Source: Rhodobacteraceae bacterium HLUCCA08 (GTDB lineage: Bacteria > Pseudomonadota > Alphaproteobacteria > Rhodobacterales > Rhodobacteraceae). Taken from it: DNA of 64,000 nt. The first letter of the stretch is position 1; each line of letters begins with the position of its first letter. The notes beneath the pieces were generated by a model. The model was given only the letters and a program-made list of their open reading frames with translations, ran no database searches and was not told the DNA's origin. Below are positions 32,516-40,043 of this stretch, piece after piece. Where the stretch lies: the NCBI GenBank assembly GCA_001314655.1, contig LJSF01000014.1, positions 64,001 through 128,000 on the forward strand, given 5' to 3'. The translations under genes and the position numbers were made by a program.

Positions 32516-33208
32516 TCAGGCCCGGCGGCGACGCCCCAGCCCGGCCAGCCCGGCAAGGCTGCCGACCAGAAGCCAGCCCGCCGCCGGAAGCGGAACCGCG
32601 GCAACGGTGTTCTGATCCTCGAAGGTGAGCGAGATGTCATCCAGCGCGTAATCGTTGCCGGCAAAGCCGGTGGACAACTCAAGCAATTGAACATCGATCG
32701 CGCCGGTGCTCGTCGCGACCCAGGATGCCGTGAACTCCGTCCAGACGCCGCTTCCGGCCCCGAAATTGTCAACAGTCTTCACCGTCGTGCCATCAAAGCT
32801 GATGCCGAGCGTGGTCGAGCCGCTGCCAAAGAGGCTCATCATCCAGAACGAAAGATCGTATTCGGTGCCCGAAACCACGTTGACGGTCTGGCCCCATGAC
32901 AAAATGCCCGAAGTTGTCGTGCCGTTGATGGCCATCATGTTGCCGCTGCCGGTTGTATGATCGCCCTCGTTGTCGAACGACCCGTTCACGGTCGTTGCAT
33001 CCGTCAGAATGGAATACTCGCCGGCATCGAGAAAGACGTTGTCCAAAGCCAGATCGGTCGAGAACCCGGTATTTCCCGCTTCGAAGTCACCGTTCACGAT
33101 CAGATCGACCGTGGCGGCATGTGAGGCCGAAGGGATCGCGACTGCCGCAAGGCCGGGCAGGACAAGGATGCCGGCCGCGAGGGCCGCAAGATGTTTCCGA
33201 ATGTTCAT
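32516..33208 (-). CDS. Exported VPLPA-CTERM sorting-domain protein
   Basis: 230 aa. A signal peptide (MNIRKHLAALAAGILVLPGL, cleaved near SHAA) is followed by a Thr/Ser/Gly/Asp-rich beta domain opening VDLIVNGDFEAGNTGFS, the start typical of carbohydrate-binding or choice-of-anchor modules. The C-terminus is a classical sorting tripartite signal: VPLPAAGWLL, a hydrophobic helix GSLAGLAGL, and RRRR. VPLPA-CTERM proteins are a Rhodobacterales variant of PEP-CTERM substrates, cleaved and exported by exosortase in strains making exopolysaccharide. The start ATG 33208 follows GGGGAAG. Base composition is less GC-rich than its neighbours. Confidence 0.88.
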   Translation of the reverse strand: MNIRKHLAALAAGILVLPGLAAVAIPSASHAATVDLIVNGDFEAGNTGFSTDLALDNVFLDAGEYSILTDATTVNGSFDNEGDHTTGSGNMMAINGTTTSGILSWGQTVNVVSGTEYDLSFWMMSLFGSGSTTLGISFDGTTVKTVDNFGAGSGVWTEFTASWVATSTGAIDVQLLELSTGFAGNDYALDDISLTFEDQNTVAAVPLPAAGWLLVGSLAGLAGLGRRRRA

Positions 33209-33234
33209 TTTTCTTCCCCAAATGATACCGATGT

Positions 33235-33250
33235 GCCCGGCGCGCCGGGC
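33235..33250. repeat. Perfect 16-bp GC palindrome upstream of the VPLPA-CTERM gene
   Basis: GCCCGGCGCGCCGGGC, 27 bp before the ATG in the minus-strand leader. It could be a leader hairpin or operator. The rest of the gap up to 33445 is AT-rich for this genome and probably contains the promoter. Confidence 0.4.
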
Positions 33251-33445
33251 CAACATCCGCACGATCCCTGCGGAAAAACGTCCCGCCAAATCCTTTTTCG
33301 GGCGCTTTTCAAAGTGACAGGCAACATCGGCCCGGCTCGGTCGGGCGATATCGGAACGACCCGAATTAACCCTTTTTCAACAAGCGTTTCAGCCGTTTCC
33401 CCTGCGGCAACAATCAAGGAATTTTACGAAAAGAAAATCACCGGA

Positions 33446-34147
33446 TCACGCGTCGACGCCCCAGATGCGCCCGACATTCTCCAGCGGGTCCCCGTCATCG
33501 ACATAGCTGCGAATCAACCGGTCCATCGCAGCGCGCGACACCTTGCCATGCGCCTCGGAGAACCCCAGCGAGGCGACCATCTTCCAATGGCCATACATCA
33601 GGCAGACAAAACCATAGGCCAGTTCCTCGGTGGCGCGGGCGGGCATCGCGGGATGGGCGGCGTTGATCTCGTGCGCGATCACCTGCCCCAGCAACGTGTA
33701 CTGGTTGCGAAGATTGTCCCGCACGAGGGTCGAGGACGCGCTCAACGACATCATCGCGTCATAGGCCCGGTCGTCACGCGGCTTGGCCGCACCGTCCAGC
33801 AGGTCGAAATAGAAATCGAGGAACATGTCCAATCGTCCCGGCCCGGTCAGCCGTGCGGCGTTCTCGACCAGAAGCTGGCGATAGACCGCGGCCAACTGAT
33901 CGCAGACCGCGACCATCAGCGTGTCGGGGTCGGGGAAATGATAGCGCACCAATTGCCGCGTGGTATCGGCTTCGGCCGCGATCACGTCATAGGACAGCGG
34001 CGCAAGCCCGTGCCGCTGCAACCCTTTCAGGGCACCCAGCACGATCCGTGCCTTGGTGTCCGTCACCGTGTCGTCCGTCACCGCTGCCGTCTCCCCGCCG
34101 ATTCGGTCGGCACCCGTAAAAACTATCGTATCGCGGGCAAAAGTCAT
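33446..34147 (-). CDS. TetR-like transcriptional regulator
   Basis: 233 aa from ATG 34147. An N-terminal helix-turn-helix lies at about residues 35-75 (TKARIVLGALKGLQRHGLAP, LSYDVIAAEADTTRQLVRYHFPD), a TetR-type recognition helix ending in the usual Y-x-F. The ligand domain follows (MFLDFYFDLLDGAAKPRDDR, EELAYGFVCLMYGHW). A loosely ordered 30-residue N-terminal lead (MTFARDTIVFTGADRIGGET) precedes the helix-turn-helix. The start could be further in. It lies between the VPLPA-CTERM gene (same strand, 237 bp downstream) and a divergent pair of genes; its target is unknown. Confidence 0.75.
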   Translation of the reverse strand: MTFARDTIVFTGADRIGGETAAVTDDTVTDTKARIVLGALKGLQRHGLAPLSYDVIAAEADTTRQLVRYHFPDPDTLMVAVCDQLAAVYRQLLVENAARLTGPGRLDMFLDFYFDLLDGAAKPRDDRAYDAMMSLSASSTLVRDNLRNQYTLLGQVIAHEINAAHPAMPARATEELAYGFVCLMYGHWKMVASLGFSEAHGKVSRAAMDRLIRSYVDDGDPLENVGRIWGVDA

Positions 34148-34245
34148 CTTTTCCGACCGGAAAGACCCCGGCGGTTTTCCGACCGCGTGGCGCATTGCAC
34201 CGATTTGGCTGGAAATCCGCGGCGCCTGCGCCTTAACCTTTCCCC

Positions 34246-34662
34246 ATGTCCTGGCTCGGCAAGCTCTTGCGGCTGTTTCCCAACCGCGACCCCTACCCCG
34301 AGGCCCCGGTGCCACCCCCCGAAGGGGTCGCGCGGCTGCACCTGTTCTCGGGCCGGTTCGGCTCCGATCTCGATGCCTATGCCTATGTCTTCGAGGCGCC
34401 CGATCCGGACCATCCCGAACCCTTCACCAACGACCTGCCCGAGGCCTTCATCGACACGACGCGCGTCCAGATCGCCCATGGCGCGCGGCTGGAGGATGCC
34501 ATCGCCCGCATCGCCGGCGGCCGCGCCCTGGACCTGCGCCACCTGATCGATGCCGATGACACGCTGATCATCGTCGACGAGGCCGCCTTCGGCGGCTTTC
34601 CCTTCGCCCTGGGCGATACGCCCCGCGCCCGCTATCTGGGCGCCTGGGACGTCCGGACATGA
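34246..34662 (+). CDS. Small cytoplasmic protein, possibly Imm22-like
   Basis: 138 aa. It starts MSWLGKLLRLFPNRDPYPEA; the body reads LHLFSGRFGSDLDAYAYVFE, DLPEAFIDTTRVQIAHGA, and closes with DEAAFGGFPFALGDTPRARYLG. The pattern of a small alpha/beta domain with FIDT and AFGGFP reminds me of the immunity protein 22 group found next to polymorphic toxins, but there is no toxin gene nearby and I hold this as weak. It overlaps the start of the P1 peptidase gene by 4 nt (ATGA), so the two are coupled. Function unknown. Confidence 0.6.
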   Translation: MSWLGKLLRLFPNRDPYPEAPVPPPEGVARLHLFSGRFGSDLDAYAYVFEAPDPDHPEPFTNDLPEAFIDTTRVQIAHGARLEDAIARIAGGRALDLRHLIDADDTLIIVDEAAFGGFPFALGDTPRARYLGAWDVRT

Positions 34663-35651
34663 TCCCCGGACCGCGCAACCTGATCACCGATATCGACGGG
34701 CTGCGCGTCGGCAATGCCGCCGATGCCGGGCTGAAATCCGGGGTGACGGTGCTGACCGCCGATGCGCCCTTCACCGCCGGGGTCAGCATCATGGGCGGCG
34801 CCCCCGGCACCCGCGAGACCGATCTGCTGGCCCCCGACAAGACCGTGGAACAGGTCGACGCGCTGGTGCTGTCGGGCGGCTCGGCCTTCGGCCTGGCGGC
34901 GGCCGACGGGGTGATGGCGGGGCTGCGCGCCGCCGGGCGCGGCTTTGCCGTCGGCGCCGTCCGGGTGCCGATCGTGCCCGCGGCGATCCTGTTCGACCTG
35001 TTGGCCGGCGGCGACCATGGCTGGACCGAAACGCCCTATCCCGCGCTGGGCCGCGCCGCCTTCGACAGCGCCACGCCCGGTTTCGCCCTGGGCAGTGTCG
35101 GCGCCGGTACCGGCTGCACCACCGCGACGCTCAAGGGGGGCCTGGGCAGCGCGTCGCTGCGGCTCGACAGCGGCCACATGGTCGGCGCGCTGGTGGCGGT
35201 CAATGCGCTGGGCAGCGCCACGGTGGGCGATAGCGCGCATTTCTGGGCGGCCCCGTTCGAACAGGGCACCGAGTTCGGCGGCCTCGGCCCGGCCCCGGCC
35301 TTTCCGCCCGGGATCCGCACCAAGCTCGGCCCCCATCGCAACACCACGCTGGCCATCGTCGCCACCGATGCCGCCCTCGACCAGGCCCGGTGCAGCCGCC
35401 TGGCCACCGCCGCGCAGGATGGCATGGCACGGGCGCTGGTGCCGTCCCACACGCCGATGGATGGCGACCTGGTCTTTGCCGCCAGCACCGGAGCCCGGCC
35501 GCTTGCCGATCCGGTCGCCGATCCGCTGATGATCGGCCATGCCGCCGCCACCTGCCTGGCCCGCGCCATCGCGCGCGGCGTCCACGCCGCGACGCCGGCC
35601 GACAACGACCCGCTGCCCTGCTGGTCCCGCCAACCCGCTTTCCTGGGCTAG
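34659..35651 (+). CDS. P1-family (DmpA-like) N-terminal nucleophile aminopeptidase
   Basis: 330 aa. Self-processing Ntn-hydrolase fold: GPRNLITDIDGLRVGNA at the N-terminus, LLAPDKTVEQVDALVLSGGS and AFGLAAADGVM in the alpha chain, and the cleavage site RNTTLAIVA, where T229 would become the nucleophile (Ser in DmpA). GSVGAGTGCTTA matches the family. It removes N-terminal residues from small peptides and amides, including D-amino-acid substrates in some members. No signal peptide is evident, so it is cytoplasmic. It is coupled to the upstream 138-aa gene through ATGA. Confidence 0.9.
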   Translation: MIPGPRNLITDIDGLRVGNAADAGLKSGVTVLTADAPFTAGVSIMGGAPGTRETDLLAPDKTVEQVDALVLSGGSAFGLAAADGVMAGLRAAGRGFAVGAVRVPIVPAAILFDLLAGGDHGWTETPYPALGRAAFDSATPGFALGSVGAGTGCTTATLKGGLGSASLRLDSGHMVGALVAVNALGSATVGDSAHFWAAPFEQGTEFGGLGPAPAFPPGIRTKLGPHRNTTLAIVATDAALDQARCSRLATAAQDGMARALVPSHTPMDGDLVFAASTGARPLADPVADPLMIGHAAATCLARAIARGVHAATPADNDPLPCWSRQPAFLG

Positions 35652-35709
35652 AAATATCCCGGGAGAGGCCCGACAGGAACCGGGGCAGCGCGCCCGGAAC
35701 ACCGGCCCC

Positions 35710-36480
35710 TCACTCGGCCAGCAGCGCCGCCATCAGGGCCGTATCGCCCCGCTCCAGCCCCGCGATCACGTCGAAATGATGCCGCCCGGGCTCTTGCACC
35801 ACCCGGGCGCCCCAGGCCGCGCCCAGGCCCCGCGCCTGGTCGATGAAGGCGGGTCGCTCATCGGCGCCCACCCAGATCGTCACCGGCACCGGCGGCGCCG
35901 AAAACCGCGCCGGGCTTTCCGCCGCCGCTTCTGCCGCATCGATCCCCAGGACCGCGTTCATGCCGGTCGCCATCAGCGGCGCCAGATCGCCCAGCGGCGA
36001 GATCGGCACCACCCGCGCCACCCGGTCCCGCCATGCGGACGCGTCACGGACGGCCCGCGCCACCAGCTGTCCGCCCGCCGAATGGCCCGCCAGCCGGATC
36101 GGCCCCGGCACCGCCTCGGCCAGCATCCCGATCGCCGCCGCCACCTCGGCCCCGATCGCGCCGATCCGGGCCGCGGGGGCCAGGGTATAGCCCGGCAGAG
36201 CCACCGCATATCCCGCCGCCAGCCCGCCCGCGGCCAGGTGCGAAAAATCGTCCCGGCCGAAGGCCATCCAGTAGCCGCCATGGACGACGACGATCAGCCC
36301 CCTGGCCGCGCCCGCCGGACGGTAAAGCGCGCAGACCTGTCGCGCGCCGGACCCGTAGACCAGCGTTTCGGGCGGATGTGCCGCCCGGAACGCCGCCGCC
36401 GCCGCCGCCCAGCGCTCCGGATAGGCCGCGCCGCCCGGGATGTGGGCCGCATTCTCGTAGGCCGCGCTCAGGTCTTCCAT
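35710..36480 (-). CDS. Alpha/beta hydrolase, arylformamidase (kynurenine formamidase)-like
   Basis: 256 aa, from ATG 36480 (MEDLSAAYENAAHIPGGAAY). The oxyanion-hole motif is VVHGGYWMAFGRDDF, the nucleophile elbow GHSAGGQL, and the catalytic acid and His appear in VGADERPAFIDQA and PGRHHFDVIAGL. The opening YENAAHIPGGAAYPERWAAA and HGGYW are typical of the esterase-type kynurenine formamidases and related arylformamidases. No tryptophan-degradation genes are adjacent, so the substrate may differ. It is divergent from the gabD-type gene, with 69 bp between the starts. Confidence 0.8.
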   Translation of the reverse strand: MEDLSAAYENAAHIPGGAAYPERWAAAAAAFRAAHPPETLVYGSGARQVCALYRPAGAARGLIVVVHGGYWMAFGRDDFSHLAAGGLAAGYAVALPGYTLAPAARIGAIGAEVAAAIGMLAEAVPGPIRLAGHSAGGQLVARAVRDASAWRDRVARVVPISPLGDLAPLMATGMNAVLGIDAAEAAAESPARFSAPPVPVTIWVGADERPAFIDQARGLGAAWGARVVQEPGRHHFDVIAGLERGDTALMAALLAE

Positions 36481-36549
36481 CCCGCCCCCGGTGGACAAGT
36501 CCCGGTCCCCGCGCCACCTTGCGGAAAACCACCAACACCGGAGACCACG

Positions 36550-38028
36550 ATGCCAAAGGACCAGACCGACCTCGCGACACGCCTCGACCGGCCCGACCTG
36601 CTGATCTCCGACGCCTATCTTGGCGGCAATTGGGTGCAGGCCGCAAGCGGCGCGACGTTCGACGTGGTCAACCCGGCCCGCGGCGACGTGATCGCCCAGG
36701 TCGCCGACCTGAGCCGCGAAGAGGTGGCAAAAGCCATCGACATCGCCGACCAGGCGCGCCACGCCTGGGCCGCCCGCACCGCCAAGGACCGCGCCCAGGT
36801 GCTGCGCCGCTGGTTCGATCTGCTGATGGCAAACCAGGAGGACCTGGCCCGGATCATGACCGCCGAACAGGGCAAACCCCTGGCCGAGGCGCGCGGCGAG
36901 GTCGCCTATGGCGCCGCCTTCATCGAATGGTTCGGCGAAGAGGCCAAACGGCTCTACGGCGAAACCATCCCCGGCCACCAGCCCGACAAGCGGATCACCG
37001 TGATCCGCCAGCCGATCGGGGTCTGCGCCTCGATCACGCCGTGGAACTTTCCCAACGCGATGATCGCCCGCAAGGTCGGCCCGGCCCTGGCCGTCGGCTG
37101 TTCGATCGTCGCCCGCCCGGCCTCGCAGACCCCGCTTTCGGCGCTCGCCATGGCGAAACTGGCCGAAGAGGCGGGGGTGCCGCCGGGCGTCTTTTCGGTC
37201 GTGCCCTCCGACAGCGCCCCGGACATCGGCAAGGAATTCTGCGAAAACCCCAAGGTCCGCAAGCTGACCTTCACCGGCTCGACCGAGGTCGGCCGCATCC
37301 TGCTGCGCCAGGCCGCCGACCAGGTCATGAAATGCTCGATGGAGCTGGGCGGCAACGCGCCCTTCATCGTCTTCGACGACGCCGACCTGGATGCGGCGGT
37401 GCAGGGCGCCATCGCCTGCAAGTTCCGCAACAACGGCCAGACCTGCGTCTGCGCCAACCGGATCTATGTCCAGGACGGGGTCTATGACGCCTTCGCGGCC
37501 AGGCTGAAGACGGCGGTCGAAGCCCTGAAACTGGGCGATGGGCTGGAGGAGGGCACCGATCTCGGCCCGCTGATCGACCCCGCCGCGGTCGACAAGGTGC
37601 GCGACCACCTTGACGACGCGCTGGCCAGGGGCGGCACGATCCTGACCGGCGGCAAACCTTCGGACCTCGGCCCGCTGTTCTACGAACCCACCGTGATCTG
37701 CGACGCCACGCCGGACATGAAGGTCTCGACCGACGAAACCTTCGGCCCCTTCGCGCCGCTGTTCCGCTTCAGCGACGAGGACGAGGTGATCGCCCTGGCC
37801 AATGACACGATCTTCGGCCTGGCCTCCTATTTCTACGCCCGTGACATCAGCCGCATCCACAAGGTGGCCGAGGCGCTGGACTACGGGATCGTCGGGATCA
37901 ATACCGGCATCATCTCGACCGAGGTCGCGCCCTTCGGTGGGGTCAAGCAATCGGGGCTCGGCCGCGAAGGATCGCGCCACGGGATCGAAGAGTTCACCGA
38001 GCTGAAATACATGTGCCTGAGCGTCTGA
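36550..38028 (+). CDS. gabD: Succinate-semialdehyde dehydrogenase-type aldehyde dehydrogenase
   Basis: 492 aa, the standard ALDH length. It is of the GabD type: ITPWNFPNAMIARKVGPALA, FTGSTEVGRILLRQA, general base Glu in SMELGGNAPFIVFDDADL, nucleophile C299 in RNNGQTCVCANR, and the ending GLGREGSRHGIEEFTELKY. It oxidises succinate semialdehyde to succinate with NAD(P)+, in GABA and related degradation. The coenzyme-binding Lys of VxKPA is Arg here (IVARPASQTP), a conservative change. The start ATG 36550 (MPKDQTDLATRLDRPDLL) follows GGAGACC. No transaminase gene is next to it. Confidence 0.88.
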   Translation: MPKDQTDLATRLDRPDLLISDAYLGGNWVQAASGATFDVVNPARGDVIAQVADLSREEVAKAIDIADQARHAWAARTAKDRAQVLRRWFDLLMANQEDLARIMTAEQGKPLAEARGEVAYGAAFIEWFGEEAKRLYGETIPGHQPDKRITVIRQPIGVCASITPWNFPNAMIARKVGPALAVGCSIVARPASQTPLSALAMAKLAEEAGVPPGVFSVVPSDSAPDIGKEFCENPKVRKLTFTGSTEVGRILLRQAADQVMKCSMELGGNAPFIVFDDADLDAAVQGAIACKFRNNGQTCVCANRIYVQDGVYDAFAARLKTAVEALKLGDGLEEGTDLGPLIDPAAVDKVRDHLDDALARGGTILTGGKPSDLGPLFYEPTVICDATPDMKVSTDETFGPFAPLFRFSDEDEVIALANDTIFGLASYFYARDISRIHKVAEALDYGIVGINTGIISTEVAPFGGVKQSGLGREGSRHGIEEFTELKYMCLSV

Positions 38029-38042
38029 CCTGGGCCGGGTGC

Positions 38043-38097
38043 CGGGACGGCGGGCGGGGCGTCTTGGCCCGGCAGGGCCAAGAGCGGCGTCCCGCCG
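38043..38097 (+). repeat. Compound hairpin downstream of gabD
   Basis: The outer segment CGGGACGGCGGGCGGGGCG (38043-38061) is identical to 39331-39349, and GAGCGGCGTCCCGCCG (38082-38097) is identical to 39374-39389. CGGGACG pairs with CGTCCCG, enclosing an inner hairpin CTTGGCCC-GGCA-GGGCCAAG. It lies 15 bp after the gabD stop, so it probably terminates that transcript. Confidence 0.7.
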
Positions 38098-38174
38098 ACC
38101 CGCGCCACGGGGCTTGCAGCCTGGCCGCGACACATTAAGGTCGACACAGGGCGACAGAGCGGATCAAAACCGGC

Positions 38175-39326
38175 ATGCACATGCGTTTCACGCGACGATC
38201 CTTCGGCCTGGGTGTCGGCGCCGTCGGCCTTGCGGCCTGCACCGACCTGCGCCCGCCGCGCATCGCCCCGACCGCGCCCGGCCCCCTGCCGGACGACCTG
38301 CGCCCCGTCCCCAATGCCGCCTATGATGCCTGGGTCGCCGCCTTTCGCGCCCGCGCCCCGTCCCAGGGCATCACCCAGGCCACCCTTTCGGCCGGGTTTC
38401 GCGGCACCGGCTACCTGCCCGGCGTCGTCAGCCGCGACCGCAATCAGACCGAATTCTCCCGCACGCTCGAGGATTACCTGGCCATCGCCGCCTCGGACGA
38501 ACGCGTCGCCAAGGGCCGCGCCGCCCTGGCCCGCCACGGGGGCACCTTGCAGGCCCTGCAGGCCCGCTACGGCGTCGATGCGCGGATCATCACCGCGATC
38601 TGGGGCCTCGAAAGCCTGTATGGCGAACGGCGCGGCGACGTCCCCGTGGTCTCGGCCACCTCGACACTGGCCTTCGACGGGCGCCGCGGGGCGTTCTTCG
38701 AACGGCAATTGGTCGCGGCCCTCAAGATCCTGCAATCGGGCGACACCACGCCGGAACGGCTGGTCGGATCCTGGGCCGGTGCCATGGGCCACACCCAGTT
38801 CATCCCCACGTCCTACGAGGCCTTCGCAGTGGATTTCACCGGCGACGGGCGCCGCGACATCTGGTCCGAGGACCCGACAGATGCGCTCGCCTCGACCGCG
38901 GCCTACCTGCAGCGCAATGGTTGGGCCGCAGGTCTGCCCTGGGGGGCCGAAGCCGGGCCGGACGCCCCCGCGGGCCGCGCCCTGCAACCCCAGCCGGGCG
39001 GGCCGAGTTTCACCGTCACCGGCAATTTCGACGTGATCAAGCGCTACAACAATTCCGACGCCTACGCGATCGGCGTCGGCCACCTGGCCGACCGGATCGG
39101 CGGCGCCGGGCCGCTGCGCGCGCCTTTCCCGCCCGATGCCGATGGCCTGACCAAGGCCGACCGCGAGACCCTGCAACAGCGCCTCACCGCCGCGGGCTTC
39201 GATACCGGCGGGGCGGACGGGGTGATCGGCCCGAATACCGAAGCCGCGATCCGGGCCTGGCAGCAGGCCAACGGCGTGCCGGTCACCGGACGACCCTCGC
39301 AGGACCTGCTGCGCATGCTGCGCTGA
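38175..39326 (+). CDS. Lytic murein transglycosylase (MltB family) lipoprotein with peptidoglycan-binding domain
   Basis: 383 aa. The N-terminus MHMRFTRRSFGLGVGAVGLA AC combines a twin-Arg-like start (RRSFGLG) with a lipobox (GLAAC), so it is a periplasmic lipoprotein. The catalytic domain (about 45-310) has TAIWGLESLYGERRGDVPV with catalytic E146, LVGSWAGAMGHTQFIPTSY and NSDAYAIGVGHLADRI, the SLT-2/MltB signature. Residues about 320-383 form a PG-binding-1 domain (LQQRLTAAGFDTGGADGVIG). It cleaves glycan strands to 1,6-anhydro ends during wall turnover. A second ATG six bases later is an alternative start. The gene is flanked by the two related hairpins at 38043 and 39331. Confidence 0.92.
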   Translation: MHMRFTRRSFGLGVGAVGLAACTDLRPPRIAPTAPGPLPDDLRPVPNAAYDAWVAAFRARAPSQGITQATLSAGFRGTGYLPGVVSRDRNQTEFSRTLEDYLAIAASDERVAKGRAALARHGGTLQALQARYGVDARIITAIWGLESLYGERRGDVPVVSATSTLAFDGRRGAFFERQLVAALKILQSGDTTPERLVGSWAGAMGHTQFIPTSYEAFAVDFTGDGRRDIWSEDPTDALASTAAYLQRNGWAAGLPWGAEAGPDAPAGRALQPQPGGPSFTVTGNFDVIKRYNNSDAYAIGVGHLADRIGGAGPLRAPFPPDADGLTKADRETLQQRLTAAGFDTGGADGVIGPNTEAAIRAWQQANGVPVTGRPSQDLLRMLR

Positions 39327-39330
39327 TCGT

Positions 39331-39389
39331 CGGGACGGCGGGCGGGGCGATGGTCCGGGCCCCGGCCCGGGCCGAGCGGCGTCCCGCCG
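39331..39389 (+). repeat. Compound hairpin downstream of the transglycosylase gene
   Basis: Same outer arms as 38043-38097, but a different inner stem: CCGGGCC pairs with GGCCCGG. The stem sequence changes while pairing is kept, which supports an RNA-level function such as termination. It begins 5 bp after the stop codon. Confidence 0.7.
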
Positions 39390-39500
39390 TTCCCCCGCCC
39401 CACGCGCCGCGTTGACAATGCTGCGCATCCGATACCGCCGCCGCGCGGTCCTTTCATCTTTCGCCAAGGATTGACCCCGCACCCGCGTCTCACAACAGTG

Positions 39501-40043
39501 ATGCGCATGACGACCAGCGACGAGGATCTGGCCCTGGCGGCCGCCCGGGGCGACGGCGCCGCCTTTTCGGCGCTGGTCGAACGTCATTACGACCGTCTCT
39601 TCGGCCTGTGTTTCCGCCTGACCGGATCGCGGGCCGAGGCCGAGGACCTGACCCAGGACATCTGCGCCGCCCTGCCGGCCAAGCTCGCCACCTACAAAAG
39701 CCGCGCCCGCGTCACCACATGGCTTTACAGGGTCGCGGTCAATGCCGCCCATGACCGGCGCCGGCGGCAGGCCAGCCACGGCCGCGCCGCCGAGGGTTGG
39801 GGCGATTGGGAACTGGCCCGCCAGGCCGCCGATGCGGAAACGCACGACCGGCTCGACTGGCTGTCCCGGGCGATGACACGCCTGCCCGAGGATCTGCGCG
39901 ACACGCTCGCCCTGGTGCTCGACGACATGACCCATGCCCAGGCCGGCGCGGTTCTGGGCGTCTCCGAAGGCACCGTGTCCTGGCGCCTGTCCGAGGCCCG
40001 CAAACACTTGAAAGCCCTCAAGGAAAAGGAGGGGGCGCCATGA
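39501..40043 (+). CDS. ECF-type RNA polymerase sigma factor
   Basis: 180 aa from ATG 39501 (MRMTTSDEDLALAAARGDGA). Alternatives are ATG 39507 and a TTG at 39471 directly behind AAGGA. Region 2 reads FSALVERHYDRLFGLCFRLTGSRAEAEDLTQD and region 4 LPEDLRDTLALVLDDMTHAQAGAVLGVSEGTVSWRLSEARKHL, the helix-turn-helix binding the -35 element. Between them lies WLYRVAVNAAHDRRRR. It is translationally coupled (ATGA) to the following VWA membrane protein, the usual position for an anti-sigma factor, so that protein may control it. Confidence 0.92.
   Translation: MRMTTSDEDLALAAARGDGAAFSALVERHYDRLFGLCFRLTGSRAEAEDLTQDICAALPAKLATYKSRARVTTWLYRVAVNAAHDRRRRQASHGRAAEGWGDWELARQAADAETHDRLDWLSRAMTRLPEDLRDTLALVLDDMTHAQAGAVLGVSEGTVSWRLSEARKHLKALKEKEGAP

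Noticed and set aside
37114-37140. Arg in place of the coenzyme-binding Lys in the GabD-type dehydrogenase (VARPAS)
   Set aside because: A conservative change that I recall in other alphaproteobacterial GabD-type enzymes; all catalytic residues are intact, so it is noted only in the gene entry.
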